Part shown: positions 8,810 to 17,139 of the stretch, piece by piece
How positions within the stretch are numbered: the first letter of the stretch is position 1
Layout of the letters: the number at the start of each line of letters is the position of its first letter
Origin: Fischerella muscicola SAG 1427-1 = PCC 73103
Lineage (GTDB): Bacteria > Cyanobacteriota > Cyanobacteriia > Cyanobacteriales > Nostocaceae
Direction of reading: 5' to 3'
Length of the DNA stretch: 64,000 nucleotides
Assembly: GCF_000317245.1 (NCBI RefSeq)
Contig: NZ_AJLJ01000210.1
Span: 1 to 64,000, forward strand
Notes under the pieces: model-generated
Database searches by the model: none
The model's input: only the letters and a program-made list of their open reading frames with translations
Told to the model about the DNA's origin: nothing
Made by a program: the position numbers and the translations under genes

Positions 8810-9070
8810 ATGATTAAACTGCGCTTGAAGCGATACGGAAAAAAGCGGGAAGCGAGCTATCGCATAATTGCTATTAACAGCCTTGCTCGCCGCGATGGTC
8901 GTCCTCTAGAAGAACTGGGATACTATAACCCCAGAACTGATGAAGTACGACTGGATGTTCCCGGCATCGTCAAGCGACTACAACAAGGTGCTCAACCAAG
9001 TGACACCGTGCGTCGCATCCTACAGAAAGCTAATGTCTTTGAACAGGTCAGTGCAAAAGCCGCTTCCTAA
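8810..9070 (+). CDS. rpsP: 30S ribosomal protein S16
   Basis: An 86-residue S16 with the family start [19 protein letters not shown] and the block [16 protein letters not shown]. It binds 16S rRNA during assembly of the small subunit. The ATG at 8810 follows an AGGAG motif (8791-8795). The downstream KH-domain gene overlaps its 3' end, as in many bacteria where rpsP and a KhpA-type gene form an operon. Confidence 0.97.
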   Translation: MIKLRLKRYGKKREASYRIIAINSLARRDGRPLEELGYYNPRTDEVRLDVPGIVKRLQQGAQPSDTVRRILQKANVFEQVSAKAAS

Positions 9071-9461
9071 ATTTGTCACAAAATCCCCAACAGTAAGTCC
9101 TGACTACGTTGGGCTGGTACGTTTTTTGATGCAGCCGTTTTTAGAATTTCCTGAGTCTTTGAGCGTCGATTGTGAAATGTATCACACTCGTAAGCGGGCT
9201 TGGATTCGCATCGCTTTTGAAAGCACAGACAAAGGCAAAGTGTTTGGTCGGGGAGGACGTAATATCCAGGCGATTCGTACAGTCATCACTGCTGCTGCTG
9301 AAGCTGCTGGTCACTCAGTATACTTAGATATCTATGGCAGTAATGGTGTTGGTCGAGAGAGCGCTGCTTTTGAAGAGGAGGGAGAAGAGCGATTGCCTCC
9401 TAAATCAAGAGAAAGACGCGTTAACGCAAGCCGTCCTGTGATCAAGTCTCGTTCCCGCTAG
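9033..9461 (+). CDS. khpA: KH-domain RNA-binding protein (KhpA/YlqC type)
   Basis: The conserved core starts at [21 protein letters not shown] and contains the KH signature [11 protein letters not shown] (GxxG loop), then a charged tail. KhpA-type proteins bind RNA, partner with KhpB and affect cell-division and envelope transcripts in Firmicutes. I chose the ATG at 9033 because the frame further upstream (to 8940) runs through rpsP in another frame and is not protein-like; no ATG, GTG or TTG lies between 9033 and the conserved core. This gives a 38-bp overlap with rpsP and 142 residues, longer than the usual 75-130 because of the C-terminal Arg/Ser-rich tail. Confidence 0.85.
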   Translation: MSLNRSVQKPLPKFVTKSPTVSPDYVGLVRFLMQPFLEFPESLSVDCEMYHTRKRAWIRIAFESTDKGKVFGRGGRNIQAIRTVITAAAEAAGHSVYLDIYGSNGVGRESAAFEEEGEERLPPKSRERRVNASRPVIKSRSR

Positions 9462-9933
9462 ACATTAACCAGAGAAAAAATGGGGTTAACAATCAACAAA
9501 ATGATTGTATTTTTTACTCCTTTATTAGGAGTAACCCCCTCACTTAATACCATCTATGATGGGCTTGAAATCAAAAGTGCAGTATGCTTGCCTTCCAGAC
9601 TTAAAATTTTTCAACAGGAACATGTGGTAAGCAATGCTACTCTATCTACTAGACAGTTCTCTGCTTCCTGCCCTGATAAGATCACTTTCGGTTTAACACC
9701 TCTGCTTTGACAATGAATGAAAAACTACCAAATTTGGTATGTTAAATAATTAGCTTTGTTGTTACGTCACCTGTGAACATTGCACTAAGTAGAAGCTCAA
9801 AAAGAACATTCTCTTTTTGAGATTGATTTAAAGATAAAACTTTGCCGCTAGTAAAAACCAGTTAAATATTACTTGCGGTTTGTTTGTGGAGTAACTGACT
9901 CAGATAATCTCTGTAAGGAGGTGAAACTAAAGA
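9462..9933. other. 472-bp gap upstream of rpsU
   Basis: It contains a palindrome TTACTCCT-TTATT-AGGAGTAA (about 9513-9533) and the probable 5' leader of rpsU. A 76-codon ORF at 9480 runs through the palindrome, has no recognisable features and is not called. Confidence 0.45.
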
Positions 9934-10110
9934 GTGGCTGAAGTCCGTTTAGGTGAAAACGAGTCGATTGACTCGGCACTAAGACGCTTTAAAAAGAAAA
10001 TTCAAAAGGCTGGTATTTTATCTGAAGTCAAGCGCCGAGAAAGATACGAAAAACCTAGTCTGCGCCGCAAGCGCAAAGAGGAGGCTGCACGTAAAGGTAG
10101 TCGTTACTAA
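9934..10110 (+). CDS. rpsU: 30S ribosomal protein S21 (GTG start)
   Basis: I found this short gene by translating the gap. It encodes 58 residues: [20 protein letters not shown], then [20 protein letters not shown] and a basic tail ending GSRY, typical of S21. The start is GTG at 9934, placed by a strong Shine-Dalgarno AAGGAGGTG at 9915-9923. S21 helps the small subunit begin translation; in cyanobacteria the gene is often linked to stress and cold response. A clear intrinsic terminator follows at 10231-10267. Confidence 0.95.
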   Translation: MAEVRLGENESIDSALRRFKKKIQKAGILSEVKRRERYEKPSLRRKRKEEAARKGSRY

Positions 10111-10230
10111 GCTCGAAAACTTTCAATAATCTGTAGTTAGAATTAACTACAAAGCCGAGAGCTTTATTGAATGAAGATCTGACAACAATTGCTGTAGTCA
10201 AAGCTATAAACAGTAGAGACGCCTGACGTT

Positions 10231-10267
10231 CCCACCCCTAAAAACCCTTAAACCGGGGTGGGTTTTT
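10231..10267 (+). terminator. intrinsic terminator after rpsU
   Basis: CCCACCCC (10231-10238) pairs perfectly with GGGGTGGG (10255-10262), followed at once by TTTTT. This is the clearest Rho-independent terminator in the window. It ends the rpsU transcript about 120 bp after the stop. Confidence 0.85.
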
Positions 10268-10379
10268 GTATAATTTGCAAATGATTTTTATTTGTTAAGA
10301 ATAAAAGACTTAATCCCACATTCCTAATTAGAACAATAATTTCTGTCAATCTTAAGATATTAATCATACAGTACAGACT

Positions 10380-11333
10380 ATGGCAGATGCCTTAACAATT
10401 GAACTGCCGAACATCGCAAGTGCAATCACTCTAGCTGGACAAGGAGAAGATAATCTCAAAATTCTTTCCAAGCAAACAGGTGCTAAACTCGTGCTGCGAG
10501 GACAGGAACTACATATTTCTGGGACAGACAAACAAGTTGATTTAGCTAGTCGATTAGTGCGATCGCTCGAATATTTGTGGAGCAAAGGTAATATTGTTTC
10601 TACTGCTGATATTCTCACAGCTCGTCAAGCTTTAGACACTGATCGAGAAGATGAACTACGAGACTTACAAAAAGATATCTTAGCTAAAACTCGGCGAGGT
10701 GAAGAAGTCCGCGCCAAAACATTTCGGCAAAAACAATATATCCAAGCCCTACACAAACATGACATGATTTTCTGTACTGGGCCTGCTGGTACGGGTAAGA
10801 CTTTTCTGGCGGTAGTTGTAGCAGTGCAGGCACTTCTTGCTAACCAGTATGAAAAACTTATTCTCACTCGTCCTGCTGTTGAAGCAGGTGAAAAACTCGG
10901 TTTTTTGCCAGGAGATTTGCAACAAAAAGTTAATCCTTATCTCCGTCCACTTTATGATGCCATTAATGAATTTATCGACCCAGAGAAGGTACCATCATTG
11001 ATGGAAAGAGGTGTGATTGAAGTTGCTCCCTTAGCTTACATGCGGGGACGCACACTCAATAATGCTTTTGTGATTGTGGATGAAGCCCAAAATACGACAG
11101 CTTCTCAGATGAAAATGGTTTTGACTCGCTTGGGTTTCAACTCTCGTATGGTGGTAACTGGTGATATCACACAAATCGATTTACCATTACATCAAGAATC
11201 TGGATTGACAGCGGCGATCAAGATTTTGAGACATGTTGAAGGAATTGCTTTTTGTGAATTTAGCCAAAAAGATGTTGTACGCCATTCCCTAGTTCAACGT
11301 ATTGTGAATGCATACGAACAGTATGAAAAATAG
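10380..11333 (+). CDS. phoH: PhoH family ATPase
   Basis: A 317-residue PhoH/YbeZ-type protein. The N-terminal part (about 1-85) is the KH-like domain (GAKLVLRGQELHISG). The C-terminal ATPase has Walker A GPAGTGKT (about 138-145), the motif LTRPAVEAGEKLGFLPGD, Walker B (VIVDEAQN) and VVTGDITQID. In other bacteria it partners with the YbeY endonuclease in ribosome and RNA metabolism; no ybeY lies within this window's visible neighbourhood. It starts with ATG at 10380. Despite the name, phosphate control is not implied. Confidence 0.93.
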   Translation: MADALTIELPNIASAITLAGQGEDNLKILSKQTGAKLVLRGQELHISGTDKQVDLASRLVRSLEYLWSKGNIVSTADILTARQALDTDREDELRDLQKDILAKTRRGEEVRAKTFRQKQYIQALHKHDMIFCTGPAGTGKTFLAVVVAVQALLANQYEKLILTRPAVEAGEKLGFLPGDLQQKVNPYLRPLYDAINEFIDPEKVPSLMERGVIEVAPLAYMRGRTLNNAFVIVDEAQNTTASQMKMVLTRLGFNSRMVVTGDITQIDLPLHQESGLTAAIKILRHVEGIAFCEFSQKDVVRHSLVQRIVNAYEQYEK

Positions 11334-11413
11334 TAAATAATCATTGGTCATTGGCTAAGGACAGATGACAAAGAACAAAGAACAAAAGACAAAAAACAAA
11401 GGACAAATAACAA

Positions 11414-11824
11414 ATGACCAATACATTAAAAGAATTTTTGGAAGCTTGCGAAACTTTGGGGACTTTGCGTTTAATTGTCACTAGTAGCGCCGCAGTATTG
11501 GAAGCACGGGGCAAAATTGAAAAGCTATTTTATGCAGAGTTACCAAAGGGTAAATACGCAAATATGCATACAGAAGGTTTTGAATTTCACCTAAATATGG
11601 ACAAAATAACCCAAGTAAAATTTGAAACAGGTGAAGCAAAGCGTGGTAATTTCACGACATATGCTATCCGGTTACTTGACGAGAAACAGGAACCTGCTTT
11701 GAGTTTATTTTTACAATGGGGTAAACCAGGTGAGTATGAACCAGGACAAGTGGAAGCTTGGCACACTCTTCGGGAAAAATATGGAGAAGTTTGGCAGCCT
11801 GTACCGTTAGCTGAAATTAGCTAG
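11414..11824 (+). CDS. ChuX/HutX-like heme-utilisation family protein (tentative)
   Basis: A 136-residue soluble protein. The pattern of an N-terminal helix (LKEFLEACETLGTLRLIV) and alternating strands with GFEFHLNMDKITQVKFE and PALSLFLQWG fits the split-barrel ChuX/HutX group, which binds heme or tetrapyrroles. It keeps the strand with paired charged residues, but I cannot confirm a heme-binding histidine. It starts with ATG at 11414, after an 80-bp gap filled with GACAAAGAACAAAG repeats. It is probably transcribed after phoH or by itself. Family call moderate; function unproven. Confidence 0.6.
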   Translation: MTNTLKEFLEACETLGTLRLIVTSSAAVLEARGKIEKLFYAELPKGKYANMHTEGFEFHLNMDKITQVKFETGEAKRGNFTTYAIRLLDEKQEPALSLFLQWGKPGEYEPGQVEAWHTLREKYGEVWQPVPLAEIS

Positions 11825-11932
11825 TGGTTGTTGTGCGTAAGATTTTCATCAAGGTGATTTGCGAAAAATAATTTTACCAATGAGGAGGGCGTAAGAATTT
11901 GCGCTCCTACGAGTTTGTTTGTTGGAAATCTC

Positions 11933-12820
11933 CTAAATATTGCTTCTTAAATACCCAACTAAATTGTCTAGAAATGAGGTAACTATCTTGATCATTTCTG
12001 GTTCTGTGGATTTTTGATTTCCCGAACTAAGAGAATTTGCCAATCTCAAATCTATCGAATCTAAAGGGAAGTTACTAATTTCTGGAGTAGATTTCACAAA
12101 GGGAACTTCTTCTATCAACCCAGCTATTTTCAGCCGGAAAGCTGCTTGCTGAACTAAGCTTGTTGGTTGATTCAAGTGATTGGCGATCGCACTTAAGCTA
12201 ACATTACCATTAGCAAATTCCCAGATTTGCCACTCCAAAGCATGTAAACGAATTTCTGGTTTACTTTGACTCATACTATTTATGGCAGAATTAGGATCTG
12301 GGAGAGCTTCAGCCAAGGTTTTCCAATTTTTCAGGTTTCTCAAAGCCATCAAAGCTACTTCAATTGCTCTCAGGCTTAATCCTGTCATCTCCTGATTAGG
12401 TATGAGTGCTTTGCTATCTAGTTTGAAAACACCTTTTTGAATTTCAAAAAGATCTCGAATTTGCTGTATTTGGCTGGCAAATAATAAATTTAGTTGTTCA
12501 GCATTCAATATTCCTGCTGTTTTGAGGTTCAAACCAAGGGGTTTTTCTTTTCCTGGTGTCTGCAAAATTTTTTCTGTAAATTGTGGCTGCACCCAGTTCC
12601 GTTCTCTGATTTTAGTAATTAAACCTTGCCCATCTAAGGAATTTGATACAGCCACTATACGTCCCTGCCGAAACCAAATAAAGTAGTATTGGGATTTTGC
12701 TTGGCCAGCATTACCATCTAATAATCTATGAACAGTTAAACAGCCAGACTTTCTTCCTTGGTCTATGATTTGAAACAATTCAGCCAAAGAAAAATCTGTT
12801 AAATAACTAGATAAGCTCAT
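11933..12820 (-). CDS. DUF4388 (PATAN-like) protein, paralogue 1
   Basis: One of three close paralogues in this cluster. The N-terminus, SLSSYLTDFSLAELFQIIDQ then GRKSGCL, is the DUF4388/PATAN domain also found at the N-terminus of the heterocyst-pattern protein PatA. It continues with YYFIWFRQGRIVAV, LNAEQLNLLFASQ, and a C-terminal winged-helix-like part (LSAIANHLNQPTSLVQQAAFRL). I chose the ATG at 12820, not the frame's upstream limit at 12907, because the paralogues start at this point. That gives 295 residues. DUF4388 domains are thought to mediate protein contacts in two-component and GTPase signalling. It is the last gene of a minus-strand cluster, 358 bp after paralogue 2. Confidence 0.85.
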   Translation of the reverse strand: MSLSSYLTDFSLAELFQIIDQGRKSGCLTVHRLLDGNAGQAKSQYYFIWFRQGRIVAVSNSLDGQGLITKIRERNWVQPQFTEKILQTPGKEKPLGLNLKTAGILNAEQLNLLFASQIQQIRDLFEIQKGVFKLDSKALIPNQEMTGLSLRAIEVALMALRNLKNWKTLAEALPDPNSAINSMSQSKPEIRLHALEWQIWEFANGNVSLSAIANHLNQPTSLVQQAAFRLKIAGLIEEVPFVKSTPEISNFPLDSIDLRLANSLSSGNQKSTEPEMIKIVTSFLDNLVGYLRSNI

Positions 12821-13177
12821 TAATTCAATTATTATAAAATAGTTATTTTTTCTAACTTGCACCCAATAGCTAATCTTCGCAGCAAATTGTTTATTTGCTT
12901 TTTCCAAAGCTAGATTTTATTGTTTTTTTGCATTAAGTTAAGAGGATTATATAGCTTATTCCTCAATAATCTAAATTTTTATTTACAAATTTGTAGAATC
13001 TTTGATTTTTCTTTACTTTATGGCGACTCATGAAGTTACTATAATGGTTACTGCTTGATATTTTGCATATATAGCAATCAGTGTAGGAGTTGTGAAAATT
13101 GAGAGAGTCAGATCCCCTACTTATTGAATTAAGTCGGGGATCTTGTTGTTCACGAATGATTTAGGATAATTCATGAA
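12821..13177. repeat. 357-bp gap between two DUF4388 genes; AGATCCCC palindrome at 13110-13143
   Basis: AT-rich. The hairpin AGATCCCCTACTT...AAGTCGGGGATCT is a slightly degraded copy of the family at 20260, 20538, 30978 and 34218. It is followed by CACGAATGATTTAGGA, the reverse complement of sequence beside the 30978 copy, so the conserved unit is larger than the hairpin. Confidence 0.7.
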
Positions 13178-14056
13178 TTAAACTTTATTTTTTAAATACC
13201 CAACCAGATTGTGCAAAAACGAAGTACTGAGCGTAGTCATTTCTGATTCTGTGGATTTTTGATTTAGTAAAACAGAGGAGTCTACGCTGTTAACATCTAG
13301 AGGGTAATCATTCAATTCTGGAATAGATGTCTCAAGAGGAATTTCTTCAATCAAGCCAGCTATTTTAAGCCGGAAAGCTGCTTGCTGAACTAAGCTTGTT
13401 GGTTGATTTAGGTGATTGGCGATCGCACCTAAAGAAATAGTACCATTGGCAAATTCCCATAATTGCCACTCTAAAGTTTTTAAGTGAATATCGGGTTTGT
13501 TTTGAGTAATGCTACATATTCCTGCATTAATATCTGGGAGAGCATCAGCTAAAATATCCCAATTTTTTAGCGTTCTCAGAGCCATCAAAGCGACTTCAAT
13601 GGCGCTTAAACTTAACCCTGTCATTTCTTTCCCAGGTATAGTTGCTTTGCTATCTAGCCTGAATATACCCTTTTGAATTTCAAAAAGCTCCCGAATTTGC
13701 CGTAGTTGGTTGGCAAAGAGTAAATTTAATTGTTCAGCATTCAATATTCCTGCTGTTTTGAGATGTAAACCAAAAGGTATTGTTGTTGGTGCGATCGCAT
13801 AATGTTCATCTATTATTTGCGGTTTTATCCACTTGCGTTGTTTTATTTGATTTATTAAACCTTCGCCGTTTAAACAATTAGCCGCAGCAACAATACATCC
13901 TTTTCGGAACCAAATAAAGTAATATCGAGATTGACCTACTGAAGCAGGGTCGTATAGTAAATTACACACAATTAAACAACCAGATTTTCTTCCTTGGTCT
14001 ACGATCTGAAACAATTCAGCCAAGGAGAAATCTGTTAAAAAACTATGTAGACTCAT
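13178..14056 (-). CDS. DUF4388 (PATAN-like) protein, paralogue 2
   Basis: 292 residues, starting ATG at 14056 with SLHSFLTDFSLAELFQIVDQ. It has the same order of parts as paralogues 1 and 3: DUF4388 core, a central region (LNAEQLNLLFANQLRQIREL), and a C-terminal helix-turn-helix-like region (LGAIANHLNQPTSLVQ). A GCGATCGC octamer lies in the region coding for IANHL in all three copies, so the genes are recent or gene-converted duplicates. It lies 336 bp after the protoglobin gene. Its substrate or partner is unknown; a scaffold role in the GTPase/roadblock module is an inference. Confidence 0.85.
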   Translation of the reverse strand: MSLHSFLTDFSLAELFQIVDQGRKSGCLIVCNLLYDPASVGQSRYYFIWFRKGCIVAAANCLNGEGLINQIKQRKWIKPQIIDEHYAIAPTTIPFGLHLKTAGILNAEQLNLLFANQLRQIRELFEIQKGIFRLDSKATIPGKEMTGLSLSAIEVALMALRTLKNWDILADALPDINAGICSITQNKPDIHLKTLEWQLWEFANGTISLGAIANHLNQPTSLVQQAAFRLKIAGLIEEIPLETSIPELNDYPLDVNSVDSSVLLNQKSTESEMTTLSTSFLHNLVGYLKNKV

Positions 14057-14392
14057 TGTTTCGAGTATAATAAAAAGCTATTTTTTCAAACTTGCACCCT
14101 GACAATTTATACCTGTGCTTGCGGCAAGTTTTATACATACTTTTTTATTTTACTTATGATTAAGCTTTCGCAGCCAGAGAAGTTATATGTAAACTGTATA
14201 GCTAAAATTTGGATTTTTTGCTTAATTTTATTAACAAATAAGAAATTATTCTTAATTTAAATGAGAGTATTAATCTTAAGGTTATGTGGATAATGCACCC
14301 TGTATATTTATTTTTTCTAAACACAGTTAGGAGTTTTTGCAAGCCACTAATCAATAGTTAAATCAATCAGATAGCATGGTGTTTGTATATAA
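14057..14392. other. 336-bp gap between protoglobin and DUF4388 genes
   Basis: AT-rich, no ORF or RNA recognised. It probably contains the promoter of paralogue 2, upstream of the ATG at 14056. Confidence 0.4.
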
Positions 14393-14947
14393 TTACATTG
14401 AGCGTGCGCCAGTAGCAATTAAACGCCTAAACAAACCTTGAGTCCAACCAGTTTCTCTGAGAACAGCATCTGATGATACCTCTACATAAGCTTGCTCAAT
14501 AAATGCTAAATCAATCATGCAAATGCGACTGAGTGCATCTTTGAGGTCTGAAGTTTGACCATCAACTTGTAGACGTTTTTCTACTTGGTGAATTACTGTC
14601 GCCATTGCTGGAACGACATGCTGAGGGCCAATACCAATACGGACGTGAACTAAACCGATTTTCCAACGGCGATCGGCGTAAGCTTGACCCCAATCATCCA
14701 TACCTGTAAACATTTCGTGAAACCATTGAATGAAGGTTTCATGCAAGCGATGTATACGCTCGTTTCCATCATGTAAAATTGCATTCATTTCTGGATCGCG
14801 CCCCAAGTAAGCATAAAAATGGTCAGCCATTTCGGGAGCAACTTGTAAACCCCAATCAGCTTGGGACTTCAGTATGGCTTTGTCTTCATCTGTCAAGCCT
14901 ACACGCTGTTCTAGCGTAGACAAAAAGGCTAGTGTTTCTAAAGGCAT
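14393..14947 (-). CDS. protoglobin-domain (globin-coupled-sensor-type) protein
   Basis: A 184-residue single-domain protein matching the protoglobin/sensor-globin family: LGLxDED-like start (GLTDEDKAILKSQ), a distal part with PEMADHFYAYLGRDPEM, and the segment RRWKIGLVHVRIGIGPQHVVPAM in which the histidine of GLVHVRIG is the likely proximal heme ligand. Such domains bind heme and sense O2, NO or CO. No output domain is fused, so a partner must act downstream. I chose the ATG at 14947 because a GGAG motif lies 9 bases before it; the frame extends to a GTG at 14968. Sited among GTPase/roadblock/DUF4388 genes, it is the best candidate for the sensory input (inference). Confidence 0.85.
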   Translation of the reverse strand: MPLETLAFLSTLEQRVGLTDEDKAILKSQADWGLQVAPEMADHFYAYLGRDPEMNAILHDGNERIHRLHETFIQWFHEMFTGMDDWGQAYADRRWKIGLVHVRIGIGPQHVVPAMATVIHQVEKRLQVDGQTSDLKDALSRICMIDLAFIEQAYVEVSSDAVLRETGWTQGLFRRLIATGARSM

Positions 14948-15243
14948 GATTGATTTCTCCTTATGCACTTATGCAAAACATGCACTGAAATGATAATGTA
15001 ATAATTACTTAAGAATTACATTATTTTCTATGTAATAATACTACTTTCAAAAACAGATGAATTGATAGAAAATCAGACCTAAAAAAGTGATTTCCAATCA
15101 AAAATCTGGAATAGTATGATTTAATGCCGCATTAATTAGAACACAAAAGTATTTATATGGCAGAATGCACCCAGTATTGATTTTTGCTTTCAGCGGGTGT
15201 GAATTATTAGTAAGCGACATTGACTAACAACTAAACAACTAAC

Positions 15244-15708
15244 CTATGACATTTTGGTAAACTCAAATACATCGTATTCGCCACCGCGCAACACAGATTC
15301 GGTATGCTTGCCTTGTAGTCGCTGGTGAAAAGTTACTTCTAGCACACCCCAAATGGCACCAAGGGTGTAGGTACACTTACGCTTTGAACCTTGCGGTTCG
15401 TCCGCAGAACATAAAGTTTCTGATGTATATACTTTGATGACCTCATCATCTTCTCGGATAATTTTCTCGACTATACACAGACAAGTGCCATCTTTACCAA
15501 AAACATGATCAAGCTTGTCGGCTAGTTCCTCTATGGACATCGACGAGTTTGCTAGGTTTAACTCTTGGGCTAAACTTTTACCACGATAACGACCCGCAGC
15601 AGTTAAGGCGATCGCAGTTGCTTTTTCACCCAAAGCCTCTTCCATACCAGTAATTGCTGCTTTAAAACAGACAATACTGCTAAAATCTCCTAAGACAGGA
15701 CGTAACAT
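15244..15708 (-). CDS. conserved hypothetical protein of the GTPase/roadblock cluster (V4R-like?)
   Basis: 154 residues; no family is recognised with certainty. It starts MLRPVLGDFSSIVCFKAAIT, then GEKATAIALTAAGRYRGKSL, and ends with an alpha/beta part including YTLGAIWGVLEVTF. The size and alternation resemble V4R or roadblock-like ligand-binding folds. It starts with ATG at 15708 with GGGAG 8-9 bases upstream. Located between the roadblock and protoglobin genes on the same strand, it likely belongs to that module. Confidence 0.7.
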   Translation of the reverse strand: MLRPVLGDFSSIVCFKAAITGMEEALGEKATAIALTAAGRYRGKSLAQELNLANSSMSIEELADKLDHVFGKDGTCLCIVEKIIREDDEVIKVYTSETLCSADEPQGSKRKCTYTLGAIWGVLEVTFHQRLQGKHTESVLRGGEYDVFEFTKMS

Positions 15709-15812
15709 CTGTGATGCTCCCTTAAATTCAATGCAATTTGGGATAGGAATCTTTAAGAAAATGCAAAATCATTAATCCAAACACTGGTGTCAGGACTGTT
15801 TTGTGTTCCTAG

Positions 15813-16445
15813 TCAGGCTAACAGAGGCGCAATTCTAGAAACAGCACGTTTGACCTCTAAAAACAGTAAGCCTTGTTTGACCCCTGCACCAGCAAGTACT
15901 AATAAAACTGCATCACTACCACAACCAACTAACACACCGTAGCCTTTTTCTCCTTCTACAACAATACGCTCTACATTCCCACGAACCAGTTCGCGACCAA
16001 TGCGCTCGCCTAACGACAGCATAGATGCAGACATTGCAGCAGTTCGTTCTTCATCCATCCCACCTGGTAACACAGAAGCTAAAGCCAAGCCATCTGGACT
16101 TACTAAAGCCGCACCTTGAATATCAGAGGTTCCAGATACGAAGTTTTGCAGTTCGTCTTGCAGCATTGAAACGTTAATCATAAATTTGTCCTCCACAATT
16201 TTTAGTACAGATGTATGAGCCTGATCAGAAGTTGTTGGTGACAGATGGTCTACCGTTACTACGGGTAACAATTGTGCTGTTTCTTCCGCAATTGTCGGTT
16301 CTGGCGAATGTATTTTTATTGACAAGTGTGATGTTTCTGTTGATATAGAGGGTATTTTTTGAACATCCCTAGTCAATCGCTTTAGTAAGTAGCCCAGAAG
16401 CATAGGGGTTAAACAGCAGGCTATGAATAGCGTGATGAATCGCAT
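15813..16445 (-). CDS. roadblock/LC7 domain protein, with possible membrane-anchored N-terminal extension
   Basis: Residues 89-210 form a complete roadblock/LC7 domain (MLQDELQNFVSG, GAALVSPDGLALASVLPGG, ERTAAMSASMLSLGERIG). Such proteins dimerise and act as GAPs or regulators of small Ras-like GTPases (MglB type), fitting the GTPase gene just upstream. The frame is open for 88 codons before this domain; these encode a hydrophobic segment (FITLFIACCLTPMLLGYLL) and a Pro/Thr/Glu-rich linker. However, an internal ATG at 16181 has a perfect GGAGG at the right spacing and gives a standard 122-residue protein. Either both forms are made or the short one is the real gene. Confidence 0.8.
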   Translation of the reverse strand: MRFITLFIACCLTPMLLGYLLKRLTRDVQKIPSISTETSHLSIKIHSPEPTIAEETAQLLPVVTVDHLSPTTSDQAHTSVLKIVEDKFMINVSMLQDELQNFVSGTSDIQGAALVSPDGLALASVLPGGMDEERTAAMSASMLSLGERIGRELVRGNVERIVVEGEKGYGVLVGCGSDAVLLVLAGAGVKQGLLFLEVKRAVSRIAPLLA

Positions 16446-16590
16446 TATTTGGGGTCAATAGCTGACTCCAAGACTTTAGACAGCTCAATATAAGTAACAA
16501 GGAAAATTCCGTACAACAGGATAAAAATCTTGTTACATGTTTTAACTTTTACATTCTGTTTCAGAGTTTGTTTACACAAGAGAAGTCCAT

Positions 16591-17139
16591 TTAACCGCTA
16601 AGAGACTGGTAATATTTGCTAATTTCTTCGATCAATACAATTAAACTTTCTTTGACAGAAGCTGGTTCTGTCGCATTTACAGATATGATCGGTAGTCTGT
16701 TGTTTGCATCCAATAGTCCCAAAGCTAATGCGATATCTTCCATGTCCCAAGCATCAGGACAATCAGTATGAGTTAGCCCAATTAAACACGGTATTGTTAC
16801 CCGATGCTTCATAAATTGCAGAATTTTTCGACTGTATCGCAGGTGTTCTGGACGGTGTGCATCTATTAGTAAGATGTAGGCGTGGGCTTTTTGAATCAAG
16901 ATATCCCACATAAAATCAAATCGGTTTTGTCCAGGAGTGCCATAAAGATGAAGTGATTGATTGCGTGTAATGGTCAATCGCCCAAAATCTAATGCAACTG
17001 TAGTTTTTTCTTTTAGGAGTGCGATGTCATCAGTTGCTTTTCTATCGGTATCTACCGTTTCGATTTCACTGATGGTACGAATAAAGCTGGTTTTACCTGC
17101 ACCTACGCCTCCAGTGATCACAATGCGTAGGATCTCCAT
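16591..17139 (-). CDS. small Ras-like GTP-binding protein (MglA/ATP_bind_1 type)
   Basis: 182 residues with P-loop GGVGAGKTSF, switch region, G3 YGTPGQNRF (TPGQ as in MglA-like and Arf-like proteins) and a G4 variant THTDCPD where [NT]KxD is usual. The ATG at 17139 overlaps the stop of the upstream DUF4388 gene (TGATG), with GAGGAG about 8 bases before it, so the two are translationally coupled. Such GTPases switch polarity or pilus functions with a roadblock partner; the partner gene follows 145 bp downstream. Function here is inferred from this pairing. Confidence 0.88.
   Translation of the reverse strand: MEILRIVITGGVGAGKTSFIRTISEIETVDTDRKATDDIALLKEKTTVALDFGRLTITRNQSLHLYGTPGQNRFDFMWDILIQKAHAYILLIDAHRPEHLRYSRKILQFMKHRVTIPCLIGLTHTDCPDAWDMEDIALALGLLDANNRLPIISVNATEPASVKESLIVLIEEISKYYQSLSG

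Noticed and set aside
8940..9032. N-terminal extension of the KH-domain ORF
   Set aside because: It lies within rpsP in another frame and is not similar to KH-protein N-termini.
9480..9710. 76-codon plus-strand ORF between the KH gene and rpsU
   Set aside because: It crosses a palindrome, has no Shine-Dalgarno or protein-like pattern, and lies in what is probably the rpsU leader.
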